Notes: generated by a model from the letters alone, not told the origin. Positions 1-7,206 are shown, counted from the stretch's first letter. The stretch is 64,000 nucleotides of DNA from Bacillota bacterium (GCA_022360955.1 JAKSBV010000203.1:1-64000); one strand, 5' to 3'. Numbers and translations are program-made.

Positions 1-39
1 ATTATTGTTTTTCCAAAGATAAATATTTATGCACAGGGT

Positions 40-67
40 TTTAATTTATACGAGGATGCTATATAAT
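40..67 (+). promoter_or_regulatory. Possible promoter of the AlbA_2-type gene
   Basis: A perfect -10 hexamer TATAAT lies at 62-67. The -35 region at the usual distance (TTTAAT at 40-45, 16-nt spacer) is poor. It is the only promoter-like sequence in the 110 bases ahead of the first gene, and the window edge may hide a better one. Confidence 0.3.
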
Positions 68-110
68 ATGTATTATAGGTGTACCGAAATAGTCAGGAGG
101 TTGCGGATCA

Positions 111-1262
111 TTGAATCTTCAAAAACTCAAACGTCTGCTGCGTCAGGAAGAGGAAGCGAAGCTGGACTTTAAAGCCGTATTTCATATGTCTACGGAAAGT
201 GAAAAAAAAGAATTGACCAAAGATGTTATTGCGATGGCGAATTCGCGCGGAGGGCGAGGGTACATTATTTTTGGCATTGAAGATAAAACCAAGCAAGTAT
301 TGGGCATAGATCCGGAAGAATTTAGCGAAGAACAAATTCAGCAGATTATATACAATCGGTGTGATCCTCCCGTACCGATACGTGTGGACATATTGGAATA
401 CCAACACAAGCATATAGCGGTATTGACGATTTATAAGAGTGATCAGACGCCTCATCAAATGGTTCAGAATGGTGCATTCTACGTTCGCAGGGGCTCTACC
501 ACCGATGTTGCCCGCAGGGAAGAAATAGCCAGTATGCTTCAACAAAACGGTTTGTTCAGTTATGAAAGAGTGATACTGACCAATGTCCTTTTGGACCAAT
601 TGGACTATAAGCTCATAGAGAATTATTTTCCTGCTGATCTCATACTATTGGAAGGGCTGGGGATTGTGGGAAAAGATAACGATAGTGATGAATATCATCC
701 CACCATTGGAGGATTGCTGCTTTTCGGACGTAATCCCGCTCTTTTTTTACCCCATGTTTATATACAGGTATTATTGAATCATGAAACCCGATTATTCACA
801 GGCAATATACTTAGCCTATTGGAAAAGGTGGAGGGTTTTTTTGAGGAATTGTGCAATGATCGGCATTACCCCCTTGAAGCCCTATATGAAGCGATAGCAA
901 ATGCGGTTGTACACAGGGATTATTTGGATTTTTCCAATGGGATTATCATCCGTGTTTTCTCCAATTCCATTGAGATCATTAATCCGGGAGTGATGATTTC
1001 CGGAAACAGGGTGTATAGAGTGCAGAAGGAGAACAATCCCAAAAGGCGCAATGCATGGTTATACCAAAGGGCATTAATGATTGATAAAAAAGGAAGATTT
1101 TTAAAATATGGATTAGGCATTCAACGGATCAAGGAGCAGTTTAAGGACATCGGCCGCGTCAAATTCATTAATCTGGGTTCCCAAAATCTGTTTAAGGTGA
1201 TATTGCCGGGATTTGACATCAACCCTTCGGAGTTGGAAGTCCGGCGGTCGGAGGTAAAATAA
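111..1262 (+). CDS. AlbA_2/Schlafen-type ATP-binding protein, putative regulator
   Basis: Protein of 383 residues. Residues about 10-135 fit the AlbA_2 (divergent AAA-4) domain: an acidic LDFK start, the strand YIIFGIED and the later GAFYVRRGS. Residues about 250-345 look like a GHKL/HATPase_c_4 fold with EAIANAVVHRDY (E260, N264, H268) and a late GLGIQRI segment. Members are usually annotated as putative transcriptional regulators; the true role and substrate are unknown, so function here is only inferred from domain class. The TTG start is chosen because AGGAGG lies at 95-100, 10 nt upstream, and no ATG has a comparable site. The last residues are encoded by a heptamer repeat array (1228-1255), so the C-terminus appears repeat-derived. 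It seems to be a single-gene unit, since a strong promoter follows directly. Confidence 0.8.
   Translation: MNLQKLKRLLRQEEEAKLDFKAVFHMSTESEKKELTKDVIAMANSRGGRGYIIFGIEDKTKQVLGIDPEEFSEEQIQQIIYNRCDPPVPIRVDILEYQHKHIAVLTIYKSDQTPHQMVQNGAFYVRRGSTTDVARREEIASMLQQNGLFSYERVILTNVLLDQLDYKLIENYFPADLILLEGLGIVGKDNDSDEYHPTIGGLLLFGRNPALFLPHVYIQVLLNHETRLFTGNILSLLEKVEGFFEELCNDRHYPLEALYEAIANAVVHRDYLDFSNGIIIRVFSNSIEIINPGVMISGNRVYRVQKENNPKRRNAWLYQRALMIDKKGRFLKYGLGIQRIKEQFKDIGRVKFINLGSQNLFKVILPGFDINPSELEVRRSEVK
1228..1255 (+). repeat. Heptamer array, 4 units, inside the 3' end of a gene
   Basis: Four consecutive degenerate 7-mers: CGGAGTT, GGAAGTC, CGGCGGT, CGGAGGT. They encode the C-terminal SELEVRRSEV of the AlbA_2-type protein. 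Same family as the arrays listed elsewhere in this window. Confidence 0.6.
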
Positions 1263-1288
1263 TGGTGTGAAAAGTGCAAAAATAAACA

Positions 1289-1317
1289 TTGACGTATCTT
1301 AATATATATTGTATAAT
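1289..1317 (+). promoter_or_regulatory. Strong sigma-A type promoter
   Basis: TTGACG at 1289-1294 and a perfect TATAAT at 1312-1317, separated by exactly 17 nt. Transcription would start near 1324. No protein gene follows within 560 bases, so the product should be an RNA: either a small RNA ending at the hairpin at 1381-1401 or a precursor running into the tRNA. Confidence 0.75.
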
Positions 1318-1323
1318 TACTTT

Positions 1324-1412
1324 GCGTGACGAAGATAAGTTTTATTTACGCCATGTGATATGATGAAATCCGAATACAATACAAAGGTTTGATGCCTTTG
1401 TAACTTTTTTGT
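1324..1412 (+). ncRNA. Candidate small RNA, family not recognised
   Basis: A near-consensus promoter (1289-1317) is followed about 65 nt later by a terminator-like hairpin with a run of T (1381-1412), with no usable reading frame between. The predicted transcript is about 85-90 nt and begins with a possible GCGT/ACGC-closed stem. I do not recognise a known riboswitch or RNA family. The stem of the terminator is short (7 bp), so read-through into the tRNA remains possible. Confidence 0.35.
1381..1412 (+). terminator. Possible intrinsic terminator
   Basis: Stem ACAAAGG (1381-1387) and CCTTTGT (1395-1401) with a 7-nt loop, followed by AACTTTTTTG. The stem is short and AT-rich but the T-tract is good. 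Confidence 0.5.
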
Positions 1413-1444
1413 AAGGCTTTAAGCGTGACATGGTTTTAGTTCGT

Positions 1445-1470
1445 GAGCGTGGCTCAGATGGTTAGAGCCG
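1445..1470 (+). pseudogene. Possible 5' tRNA half (remnant)
   Basis: The stretch around 1450-1469 reads like a tRNA D-arm: GGCTC, loop AGATGGTTA, GAGCC, with 5-bp complementarity. No anticodon arm, T-arm or 3' acceptor follows. It may be a decayed tRNA fragment or chance; it lies about 100 nt before an intact tRNA-Val, from which it differs. Confidence 0.3.
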
Positions 1471-1514
1471 ATAAAGTAATGCTACATCACATAAAATTTA
1501 TTGTGGAAATGGTG

Positions 1515-1544
1515 TTTGCAGAATAAAAATTTTTATGCTAATAT
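1515..1544 (+). promoter_or_regulatory. Promoter of tRNA-Val
   Basis: TTTGCA (1515-1520), 18-nt spacer, TAATAT (1539-1544) with an upstream TGC (1536-1538), i.e. an extended -10. The predicted start near 1551 is about 20 nt before the tRNA. Confidence 0.55.
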
Positions 1545-1570
1545 AGATATAGATTAAACAGACAATATAT

Positions 1571-1646
1571 GGGCGATTAACTCAGCTGGTAGAGTGTCAC
1601 CTTGACGTGGTGAAAGTCGGGGATTCGAGTTCCTCATCGCCCACCA
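1571..1646 (+). tRNA. tRNA-Val(GAC)
   Basis: A complete 76-nt cloverleaf with encoded CCA. The acceptor stem GGGCGAT pairs perfectly with ATCGCCC, the D-stem ACTC with GAGT, the anticodon stem TCACC with GGTGA, and the T-stem GGGGA with TCCTC around TTCGAGT. The anticodon loop TTGACGT gives GAC, decoding GUC/GUU valine codons. It is followed 20 nt later by an intrinsic terminator, so it is a single-tRNA unit. Confidence 0.97.
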
Positions 1647-1666
1647 TTTTAAATATATTTAATACT

Positions 1667-1704
1667 ACAAGACAGTTCACATGATGTGGTGGTCTTGTTT
1701 TTTT
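1667..1704 (+). terminator. Intrinsic terminator after tRNA-Val
   Basis: Stem ACAAGAC (1667-1673) and GTCTTGT (1692-1698), with further weak pairing in the loop (CACAT/ATGTG), then a run of seven T. Confidence 0.8.
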
Positions 1705-1789
1705 ATATTAAAAAAACACATCATATAGCGCACGAGAACAAAAATTCCCGTCGTGGACTTCCAAACGACATACTAAAGTGTACACTTTT

Positions 1790-1832
1790 TTGACATGAAT
1801 TTTCAAAAATTAGATAAAATTTTCACTATAAT
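1790..1832 (+). promoter_or_regulatory. Promoter region of the CBM-like gene
   Basis: A perfect TTGACA lies at 1790-1795 with GATAAA at 1813-1818 (17-nt spacer). A perfect TATAAT at 1827-1832 is too far from that -35 (31 nt) but could act with another. One of these should drive the gene starting at 1887; I cannot decide which. Confidence 0.4.
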
Positions 1833-1886
1833 CTCTATAAAAAATGAACAAACTGAAAATGAATAAGAATTATAAGGAGGTAAGTG

Positions 1887-2354
1887 ATGGGATTTTTTGA
1901 TTTTCTTCTAGGAAGAAATAATCATAAAAGCGGGAGAGAGGATTTCCAGGCAGAGGTTAAAAACGTGGATTCATCCAAACTTACGCCTTTTGATGAAGAA
2001 GTTTCAACGGATATCATGTCTGCGGATGTAACACAATCCTATAATTCTTACTCGGACAATGGTTTAGAGCTGCAGGAAGTTCAAGATAAGGTCAGAATAG
2101 TGTATAGCGGGTTACTGGCAAAAAACGGAGCGCAGGATATATATGTGATTGTAGGATACGGCAATAATCTGAGATGGGAAGACGTAGCCTATTATCCTCT
2201 GCACAAAATTGATGCCGAAACTTACGAATTAGTGCTTCCTGTAAAAAGAGACGGCAATATAAACATTGCCTTTAAAGATGCGGCAAACAACTGGGATAAC
2301 AATGGAGAGATGAATTACACTTTTGAAAATCATTTTTTTGAGGGCAGCTCTTAG
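1887..2354 (+). CDS. Small carbohydrate-binding-module (CBM25-like) protein
   Basis: Protein of 155 residues with no signal peptide or membrane segment. The N-terminal 65 residues are polar and low in complexity. Residues about 68-150 resemble a starch-binding CBM25-type fold: a start IVYSGLL, the aromatic GYGNNLRW, then NIAFKD and NWDNNGEMNYTF, where W and N residues commonly contact glucan. No catalytic domain is attached, and no glycogen or starch gene is nearby, so ligand and role (perhaps a cytoplasmic glycogen-binding protein) are inference. ATG at 1887 is preferred over GTG at 1884, because AGGAGG at 1875-1880 is then 6 nt away. It appears monocistronic, between its own promoter and a repeat element. 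Confidence 0.7.
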   Translation: MGFFDFLLGRNNHKSGREDFQAEVKNVDSSKLTPFDEEVSTDIMSADVTQSYNSYSDNGLELQEVQDKVRIVYSGLLAKNGAQDIYVIVGYGNNLRWEDVAYYPLHKIDAETYELVLPVKRDGNINIAFKDAANNWDNNGEMNYTFENHFFEGSS

Positions 2355-2355
2355 T

Positions 2356-2456
2356 AAAGATAAGTGTACGTTAAATCTATCAATACATTTGAACAAACAA
2401 CGCAGAAGGGTCGTTGTTTGTTCAAATGTAGTCTAAGCTTGCCATTCGTTATATTT
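2356..2456 (-). repeat. 103-bp palindromic element, copy C (minus orientation)
   Basis: Contains a perfect 18-bp inverted repeat (2384-2401 with 2413-2430) around an 11-nt loop. Read on the minus strand the whole stretch aligns with the copies at 25177-25280 and 56061-56163, including the loop ACAACGA..TTCTGCG and the flanking arms. It is not followed by a T-tract on the + strand, so it is not a typical terminator for the CBM-like gene. Confidence 0.75.
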
Positions 2457-2496
2457 GCCGGCATCGTTTTCTTCAACCCAAATTCATAAAAAATGC

Positions 2497-2525
2497 TTGA
2501 CATTAAGAGCGAATAGTGGTAAAGT
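2497..2525 (+). promoter_or_regulatory. Promoter of the infC operon
   Basis: Perfect TTGACA at 2497-2502, 17-nt spacer, TAAAGT at 2520-2525. Transcription would start near 2532, leaving a leader of about 275 nt ahead of infC. Confidence 0.75.
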
Positions 2526-2531
2526 AGTGTC

Positions 2532-2807
2532 TAGCGAAAATAAAGTAGAAGTTATCCACTTCTCACCTTACGGTTTTAACTGTTTAGGTTAATAGATTCG
2601 ATAATGTTAACGGGTGTTAAATAGGTGGATAGACTACAGGTCTATCCATTTTTTGTTTCATATACGGACAGTAATGGGTGTGCCGGGATATCCATAGGAT
2701 CAAATATGTTTTATGGATGTTGACAGAGTCTATATTGAGACTTATCAATTGAAAGATTTTGTTGTGGTCAATGAGGGAATGCCAAAATTTTTAGGAGGTG
2801 TACAGCT
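2532..2807 (+). promoter_or_regulatory. infC leader, probable L20-type attenuator
   Basis: The leader holds an intrinsic terminator (2626-2654) about 100 nt after the start point. The segment TATCCACT at 2553-2560 can pair with GGTGGATA at 2624-2631, which would destroy the terminator stem, so an antiterminator/terminator switch is possible. Firmicutes infC-rpmI-rplT operons are known to be controlled by L20 binding to such leaders; assignment to that class is by position and the terminator, not by a recognised L20 site. A second weak promoter (TTGACA at 2720-2725) may lie downstream. Confidence 0.5.
2626..2654 (+). terminator. Leader terminator (attenuator) before infC
   Basis: Perfect 9-bp stem TGGATAGAC (2626-2634) and GTCTATCCA (2640-2648), 5-nt loop, six T at 2649-2654. 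Its position inside the leader argues for attenuation rather than for ending an upstream gene. Confidence 0.8.
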
Positions 2808-3323
2808 ATTAATAAAGAATTAATGATTAATGGGGAAATTAGGGACAAAGAGATCCGACTTGTGGGTTCAGACGGAAGTCAATTAGGTATTATGTCTGCA
2901 AGAGAAGCTCAAAAGATAGCAAACAGCAAAAATCTTGATTTGGTTAAAATTGCGCCGCAGGCTAAGCCGCCGGTGTGTAAAGTGATGGATTATGGGAAAT
3001 ACAAGTTTGAGCTGGCCAAAAGGGAAAAAGAAGCCAAGAAAAAGCAGCATATCGTCAATATCAAGGAAGTCAGGATTTCGCCTTCAATTGACAGCCATGA
3101 TTTCAATACCAAAGTGAATCATGCGTTGAAATTTCTAAAATCCGGGGATAAAGTGAAGGTTACTGTTCGATTCAGAGGGAGAGAAGTTCATCATTCCTCA
3201 TTAGGTAAAGAGCTCTTGCAACGGTTTGCGGGTGCGGCAGATGAATTGGGCAATGTTGAAAAGCAGCCGAAACTTGAGGGCAGAAATATGACGATGATTA
3301 TAGCGCCTAAACAGCATGGATAA
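2808..3323 (+). CDS. infC: Translation initiation factor IF-3
   Basis: IF-3 binds the 30S subunit, prevents premature joining of 50S and checks start codon choice. The 171-residue protein has the N-terminal domain (LVGSDGSQLGIMS, then the linker KREKEAKKKQ) and the C-terminal domain starting at KEVRISPSID and ending MTMIIAPK. The start is taken as the rare codon ATT at 2808: AGGAGG at 2793-2798 is 9 nt away, whereas the first in-frame ATG (2823) would be 24 nt from it. An AUU start is known for infC in other bacteria and underlies autocontrol by IF-3. First gene of infC-rpmI-rplT. Confidence 0.97.
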   Translation: MNKELMINGEIRDKEIRLVGSDGSQLGIMSAREAQKIANSKNLDLVKIAPQAKPPVCKVMDYGKYKFELAKREKEAKKKQHIVNIKEVRISPSIDSHDFNTKVNHALKFLKSGDKVKVTVRFRGREVHHSSLGKELLQRFAGAADELGNVEKQPKLEGRNMTMIIAPKQHG

Positions 3324-3477
3324 GACGGCAAAGCTGTCATGAATCGTCAATAACGAAGAATGGGTTCATATGTGGTTCAAAATAGGCATTCCGAGTGGAT
3401 TCGATAGTGGTATTATTTTAATATAATATAGATTTTGCGATATTAATTTTTGAAATTTTGAGAGGAGTGTAATTTAG

Positions 3478-3675
3478 ATGCCTAAAATTAAGACGCATAG
3501 AGGTGCTGCAAAAAGATTTAGCCTTACGAAGTCGGGTAAAGTAAAAAGATCAAAGGCGTATAAGAGTCATATTCTTACGAAGAAATCCACCAAAAGGAAA
3601 AGAAATCTGAGAAAAATCGGTTATGCCAGCGATGCAGATGCAGCAGTGATTAAGAAATTAATACCTTACAAGTAA
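3478..3675 (+). CDS. rpmI: 50S ribosomal protein L35
   Basis: A 65-residue, highly basic protein of normal family length with the standard start [14 protein letters not shown] and end [17 protein letters not shown]. It is a structural protein of the large subunit. The ATG follows GAGAGGAG about 10 nt upstream. The 154-nt gap after infC contains a TATAAT (3422-3427) without a convincing -35, so independent transcription is uncertain; otherwise it is co-transcribed between infC and rplT. Confidence 0.98.
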   Translation: MPKIKTHRGAAKRFSLTKSGKVKRSKAYKSHILTKKSTKRKRNLRKIGYASDADAAVIKKLIPYK

Positions 3676-3713
3676 AACTTTACCATTAAAACTGACGGAG
3701 GAGGTTTAAATAA

Positions 3714-4067
3714 ATGGCCAGAATTAAAGGCGCAATGCATACTAGAAAAAAACATAAAAAAATATTAAAGCTTGCTAAAGGATATAGAGGTGCAAAAAGT
3801 AAACTTTTTAAAACTGCTAACCAGGCGGTAATGAAGTCCCTTGTTTATGCTTACGTAGGCAGAAAGAGAAAGAAAAGGGATTTTAGAAAGCTCTGGATTT
3901 CCAGAATCAATGCCGCATCAAGAATGAATGGTTTATCTTATAGCAGATTTATGAACGGATTAAAAAAGGCTGATGTTCAGATGAACAGGAAAATGCTTGC
4001 AGACCTTGCAGTCAATGATACGCAAGCATTTGTGCAGTTGGTCGAAAAAGCTAAAGCCAGCTTATAA
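3714..4067 (+). CDS. rplT: 50S ribosomal protein L20
   Basis: L20 binds 23S rRNA early in large-subunit assembly and, in Firmicutes, represses its own operon by binding the leader of infC. The 117-residue sequence is of standard length, basic in the first 60 residues ([19 protein letters not shown]) and ends with the globular part ([23 protein letters not shown]). The ATG is preceded by GGAGGAGG 7-8 nt upstream. Last gene of the operon; an intrinsic terminator follows 18 nt after the stop. Confidence 0.98.
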   Translation: MARIKGAMHTRKKHKKILKLAKGYRGAKSKLFKTANQAVMKSLVYAYVGRKRKKRDFRKLWISRINAASRMNGLSYSRFMNGLKKADVQMNRKMLADLAVNDTQAFVQLVEKAKASL

Positions 4068-4084
4068 ATGTGTGTGCAGCGATT

Positions 4085-4111
4085 AATAGACCCGGAAACG
4101 GGTCTATTTTT
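4085..4111 (+). terminator. Terminator of the infC-rpmI-rplT operon
   Basis: Perfect 10-bp stem AATAGACCCG (4085-4094) and CGGGTCTATT (4099-4108) with a GAAA tetraloop, followed by TTTTG. Confidence 0.92.
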
Positions 4112-4184
4112 GCAATTTTCTAGGTTTTGGGAGAGGGAAGAATGATTAAGAATTAGATTTTGTGGAATCCATGAGTGCTTCGTT

Positions 4185-4212
4185 CTCACCCCTCATCTCT
4201 CAGCCTTCAGCG
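4185..4212 (+). repeat. Heptamer array, 4 units, before ktrB
   Basis: Units CTCACCC, CTCATCT, CTCAGCC, TTCAGCG. A G-rich partner (TTGGGAG, AGGGAAG) lies about 60 nt upstream near 4127-4140, giving the complementary-arm layout seen at other arrays. Confidence 0.6.
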
Positions 4213-4280
4213 ATTCTTTAGCTTTGGAATCATTTTCTTCTATAGAAATTTCTATGCTCAAACCCGTAACGGAGGTTGAT

Positions 4281-5642
4281 ATGAAGACAAAAAGAGATAA
4301 ATTTAGTCTATTGAATATGTCGCCGACACAATTTATTGTGTTGGGATATGTGTTGGTTATTTTAATCGGAAGTATATTGTTGAATCTTCCGATGGCTTCA
4401 AAAGACGGCAACAGCGTTGGATATGTCAATGCCCTTTTTACGGCCACTTCGGCAACGTGTGTGACCGGATTGGTAGTCGTAGATACATATACGCACTGGA
4501 CAACTTTCGGACAGTTGACAATCCTGTTTTTGCTGCAAATAGGCGGACTCGGCTTTATGACAATGGCTACATTGTTTTCCTTGATGCTTGGCAGGAAAAT
4601 CAGTTTTAAAGAGAGACTACTCATGGCCGAATCCTTAAATCATTATAGTTTGGAAGGCATTGTGAGACTTACCAAACAGATTCTCTTAGGGACGCTTATG
4701 TTTGAGGGGGCAGGAGCCCTCATCCTATCCATTCGATTTGCGAATGAATACGGAGTAGCCAAAGGCATTTATAAAGGTATCTTTCATGCTGTTTCCGCAT
4801 TCTGTAATGCCGGTTTTGATTTGATGGGAGAAAGCGAAAAGTTTACCAGTTTAACGGCCTATGTGGATGACCCTATTGTAAATTTAACCATTATGGCACT
4901 GGTTATCATCGGAGGATTGGGTTTTTACGTATGGAATAATATATATAAAGCGAAAAACGTGAATGATTTAAAACTGCACACAAAATTGGTTCTGCTCATT
5001 AGTGCCGTTTTGCTTGCCGGAGGATTTATATTTTTCTTTTTGCTGGAATTTAATAATCCGGATACATTAAAGCCATTGAGCTTAGGGGATAAGGTTTTGG
5101 CTGCAATGTTTCAATCTGTTACAACCCGAACGGCAGGGTTTAATACCCTTCCATTATCGGATTTGACCAATGCTTCGAAATTTATGACCATTGTATTAAT
5201 GTTTATCGGCGGTTCCCCCGGTTCTACGGCCGGAGGTATTAAGACCGTGACTGCCGGTGTGCTGCTTTTTGCTGTTATTTCTGTTATCAGAAGAAGTGAC
5301 GATACGGAACTGTTTAGAAGAAGGCTTCACTACTCCGTAGTTTTGAGAGCATTATCGGTTGTAGTGATCAGTATCGGAATCGTTTTAGGGACAACCGTTA
5401 TTTTGTCTATTTTTGAGAGTGCTTCTTTTATAGAAATATTCTTTGAAGCGGTTTCGGCCTTTGGTACGGTAGGCCTATCTCTTGGCATGACGCCTTCACT
5501 GAGTACGGTGAGCAAGTTAACGCTGATTGGGACAATGTTTTTGGGGAGAGTGGGCGTATTTACAATGGCGCTGGCCCTTGTAGCCAAAGGGAAGAAAAAT
5601 CGCAAACTGAGATATCCGGAAGGCAAAATAATGGTAGGGTAA
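4281..5642 (+). CDS. ktrB: Potassium uptake protein, TrkH/KtrB family
   Basis: Membrane channel-like subunit that moves K+ (with Na+ in known KtrB proteins) across the cytoplasmic membrane. The 453-residue protein has about ten hydrophobic segments arranged as repeated M1-P-M2 units; the selectivity-loop signatures are visible (SATCVTGL after the second helix, and later AFCNAGFD, TTRTAGFN and AFGTVGLS, each with the pore glycine). ATG at 4281 is chosen because GGAGG at 4271-4275 precedes it; an upstream in-frame ATG at 4224 has no ribosome site and would add 19 non-hydrophobic residues. The regulatory subunit KtrA follows 31 nt downstream. Confidence 0.95.
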   Translation: MKTKRDKFSLLNMSPTQFIVLGYVLVILIGSILLNLPMASKDGNSVGYVNALFTATSATCVTGLVVVDTYTHWTTFGQLTILFLLQIGGLGFMTMATLFSLMLGRKISFKERLLMAESLNHYSLEGIVRLTKQILLGTLMFEGAGALILSIRFANEYGVAKGIYKGIFHAVSAFCNAGFDLMGESEKFTSLTAYVDDPIVNLTIMALVIIGGLGFYVWNNIYKAKNVNDLKLHTKLVLLISAVLLAGGFIFFFLLEFNNPDTLKPLSLGDKVLAAMFQSVTTRTAGFNTLPLSDLTNASKFMTIVLMFIGGSPGSTAGGIKTVTAGVLLFAVISVIRRSDDTELFRRRLHYSVVLRALSVVVISIGIVLGTTVILSIFESASFIEIFFEAVSAFGTVGLSLGMTPSLSTVSKLTLIGTMFLGRVGVFTMALALVAKGKKNRKLRYPEGKIMVG

Positions 5643-5673
5643 TTTTAATTCTAAAGAATGGGAAGTGAAAAAG

Positions 5674-6336
5674 ATGCGTTCTTTTGTTGTACTTGGTATG
5701 GGAAGATTTGGACAAAGTGTTGCCAAAACTTTGTATGAGCTGGGTTATGAAGTTTTAGCCATTGATAATGATGAGGAAGTCATACAAGACATGACGGATT
5801 ATGTGACCCATGCCGTCATAGCCGACGCTACGGATGAAAATGTGTTAAAGTCATTAGGGGTAAGAAACTTTGATGTAGCGGTTGTTACAATAGGAGGAGA
5901 CATGCAGTCGAGCATTCTGGTAACCCTAATACTCAAAGAAATGGGTGTAAAATATATTCTGGCGAAAGCGCGCAGTGAGCTTCACGCAAAAGTATTAAAT
6001 AAGGTAGGAGCCGACCGTGTCATCTTTCCGGAGCGAGATATGGGAACAAGAGTAGCGCATAATCTTGTGTCATCCAATATACTGGACTATATTGAGTTGT
6101 CTCCGGATTATAGTATTATTGAAGTGGCGGCCCCGGAACAGTGGGTGGGCAAGTCTCTGGTAGAATTAAACGTCAGGGTTAAATACGGTATTAATATTAT
6201 GGCGATTAAGAACGGTAAAGAAATTAATATTTCACCGAGAGCAGATGATACGATTAAACGTGATGACGTTGTGGTGATTATTGGAGCGAACGCTGATATC
6301 AGCAGACTAGAACAAGAATCTTTGGAAGAAAAGTGA
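5674..6336 (+). CDS. ktrA: Potassium uptake regulatory subunit, TrkA/KtrA family
   Basis: Cytoplasmic RCK protein that gates KtrB in response to nucleotide and, in Firmicutes relatives, cyclic di-AMP. The 220-residue protein has an N-terminal RCK_N Rossmann domain (FVVLGMGRFGQSVA, acidic strand end AIDNDEE, then ADATDE) and a C-terminal RCK_C domain (about residues 135-215, PEQWVGKSLVELNVR). ATG at 5674 gives the usual family start (MRSFVVLGMGRFG); an in-frame GTG nine bases earlier is an alternative. It forms a two-gene unit with ktrB, and the next gene begins four bases after its stop. Confidence 0.95.
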   Translation: MRSFVVLGMGRFGQSVAKTLYELGYEVLAIDNDEEVIQDMTDYVTHAVIADATDENVLKSLGVRNFDVAVVTIGGDMQSSILVTLILKEMGVKYILAKARSELHAKVLNKVGADRVIFPERDMGTRVAHNLVSSNILDYIELSPDYSIIEVAAPEQWVGKSLVELNVRVKYGINIMAIKNGKEINISPRADDTIKRDDVVVIIGANADISRLEQESLEEK

Positions 6337-6340
6337 TTTG

Positions 6341-7183
6341 ATGTTAATAAATATTGTCAGTACTGCAAACAAAACTTTCAAACATATAAAAGCGCTGGGG
6401 CGTAAGAATTACAGAGAAAAGCATAAAGAGTTTGTGATTGAAGGGGTGCGTCTGTTAAAAGAGGCGCTCCAATCCCATGCTCCGATCAAAGCCGTGCTCG
6501 TCAGCGAGAGCTTTTTAAAAAACGATCAAAACCGAGCATTTTTAGACAAGCTTTTAATGGATGTCAATAACCGTCCTTCCCACTCCCCACCCCCCACCCC
6601 CCACTCCATTTACACCTGCAATGACCGTATGTTTAAAGAGATGACGCATACGGAGACACCCCAGGGGATTTTGGCTGTCGCAGCGGTGCAGTCGCATTCG
6701 CTAAAGGATATCACAGAAGATCACAGGCCTTTTTTTGTGTATTGCGATGCCGTACAGGACCCCGGCAATATGGGTACCATCATTCGGACGGCAGATGCTG
6801 CAGGAGCAGATGCGGTTATAGTATCCGGAGGTTGTGCCGATATCTACAACCCTAAAACGGTGCGATCTACAATGGGCTCCTTGTTTCATTTGCCGGTAAT
6901 TAAGGTTGAGGATAGCAGGGCGGCCTTATCCGACTTGAAAGAGAGAGGATTAAAGGTTATTGCAGGACATTTGTGCGCAACGGCAAAGAACCATTTTGAA
7001 GTAGACATGAAAAGAGGGCTGGTGCTGGTCATAGGAAATGAAGCAAACGGTGTATCGAAACCAATTGTTGAACTTTCCGATTATATTGTGAAAATACCCA
7101 TATTGGGTCGTGCGGAATCATTAAATGCCGGGATTGCTTCGGGGATATTAATGTATGAAATCGTGAGGCAGCGCATGAAATAG
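6341..7183 (+). CDS. SpoU/TrmH-family RNA 2'-O-methyltransferase
   Basis: Predicted SAM-dependent RNA ribose methyltransferase; the target (rRNA or tRNA) cannot be told. Residues about 1-105 form the L30e-like substrate-binding domain and the rest the knotted SPOUT domain with the three usual motifs: DAVQDPGNMGTIIRTADAAG, VLVIGNEANGVS and IPILGRAESLNAGIAS. Length is 280 residues. A loop of about 12 residues just before the first SPOUT domain (RPSHSPPPTPHS) is encoded by a heptamer array (6576-6603) that belongs to an intergenic repeat family, so it looks like a repeat insertion tolerated by the protein. Start ATG at 6341, 4 nt after ktrA, with GGAAG upstream. A terminator hairpin follows. Confidence 0.88.
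   Translation: MLINIVSTANKTFKHIKALGRKNYREKHKEFVIEGVRLLKEALQSHAPIKAVLVSESFLKNDQNRAFLDKLLMDVNNRPSHSPPPTPHSIYTCNDRMFKEMTHTETPQGILAVAAVQSHSLKDITEDHRPFFVYCDAVQDPGNMGTIIRTADAAGADAVIVSGGCADIYNPKTVRSTMGSLFHLPVIKVEDSRAALSDLKERGLKVIAGHLCATAKNHFEVDMKRGLVLVIGNEANGVSKPIVELSDYIVKIPILGRAESLNAGIASGILMYEIVRQRMK
6576..6603 (+). repeat. Heptamer array, 4 units, inside the methyltransferase gene
   Basis: Units CTTCCCA, CTCCCCA, CCCCCCA, CCCCCCA followed by CTCCATT. It is read through in frame and encodes a proline-rich loop. Because a unit is 7 bp, gain or loss of one unit would shift the frame. Confidence 0.75.
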
Positions 7184-7206
7184 TTTTTGAAAGCCATGGT
7201 TTGCAG

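Noticed and set aside
1467-1474. Sigma-D -10 box GCCGATAA
   Set aside because: The -10 match is perfect but there is no TAAA 14-16 nt upstream, and the bases belong to a tRNA-like fragment.
2384-2430. Simple intrinsic terminator after the CBM-like gene
   Set aside because: The stem is perfect but has no T-tract and the whole 101-bp stretch aligns with the dispersed 103-bp element.
4112-4280. Cyclic di-AMP (ydaO-type) riboswitch before ktrB
   Set aside because: Expected for some KtrAB operons, but I see none of its conserved segments; the spacer holds a heptamer array instead.
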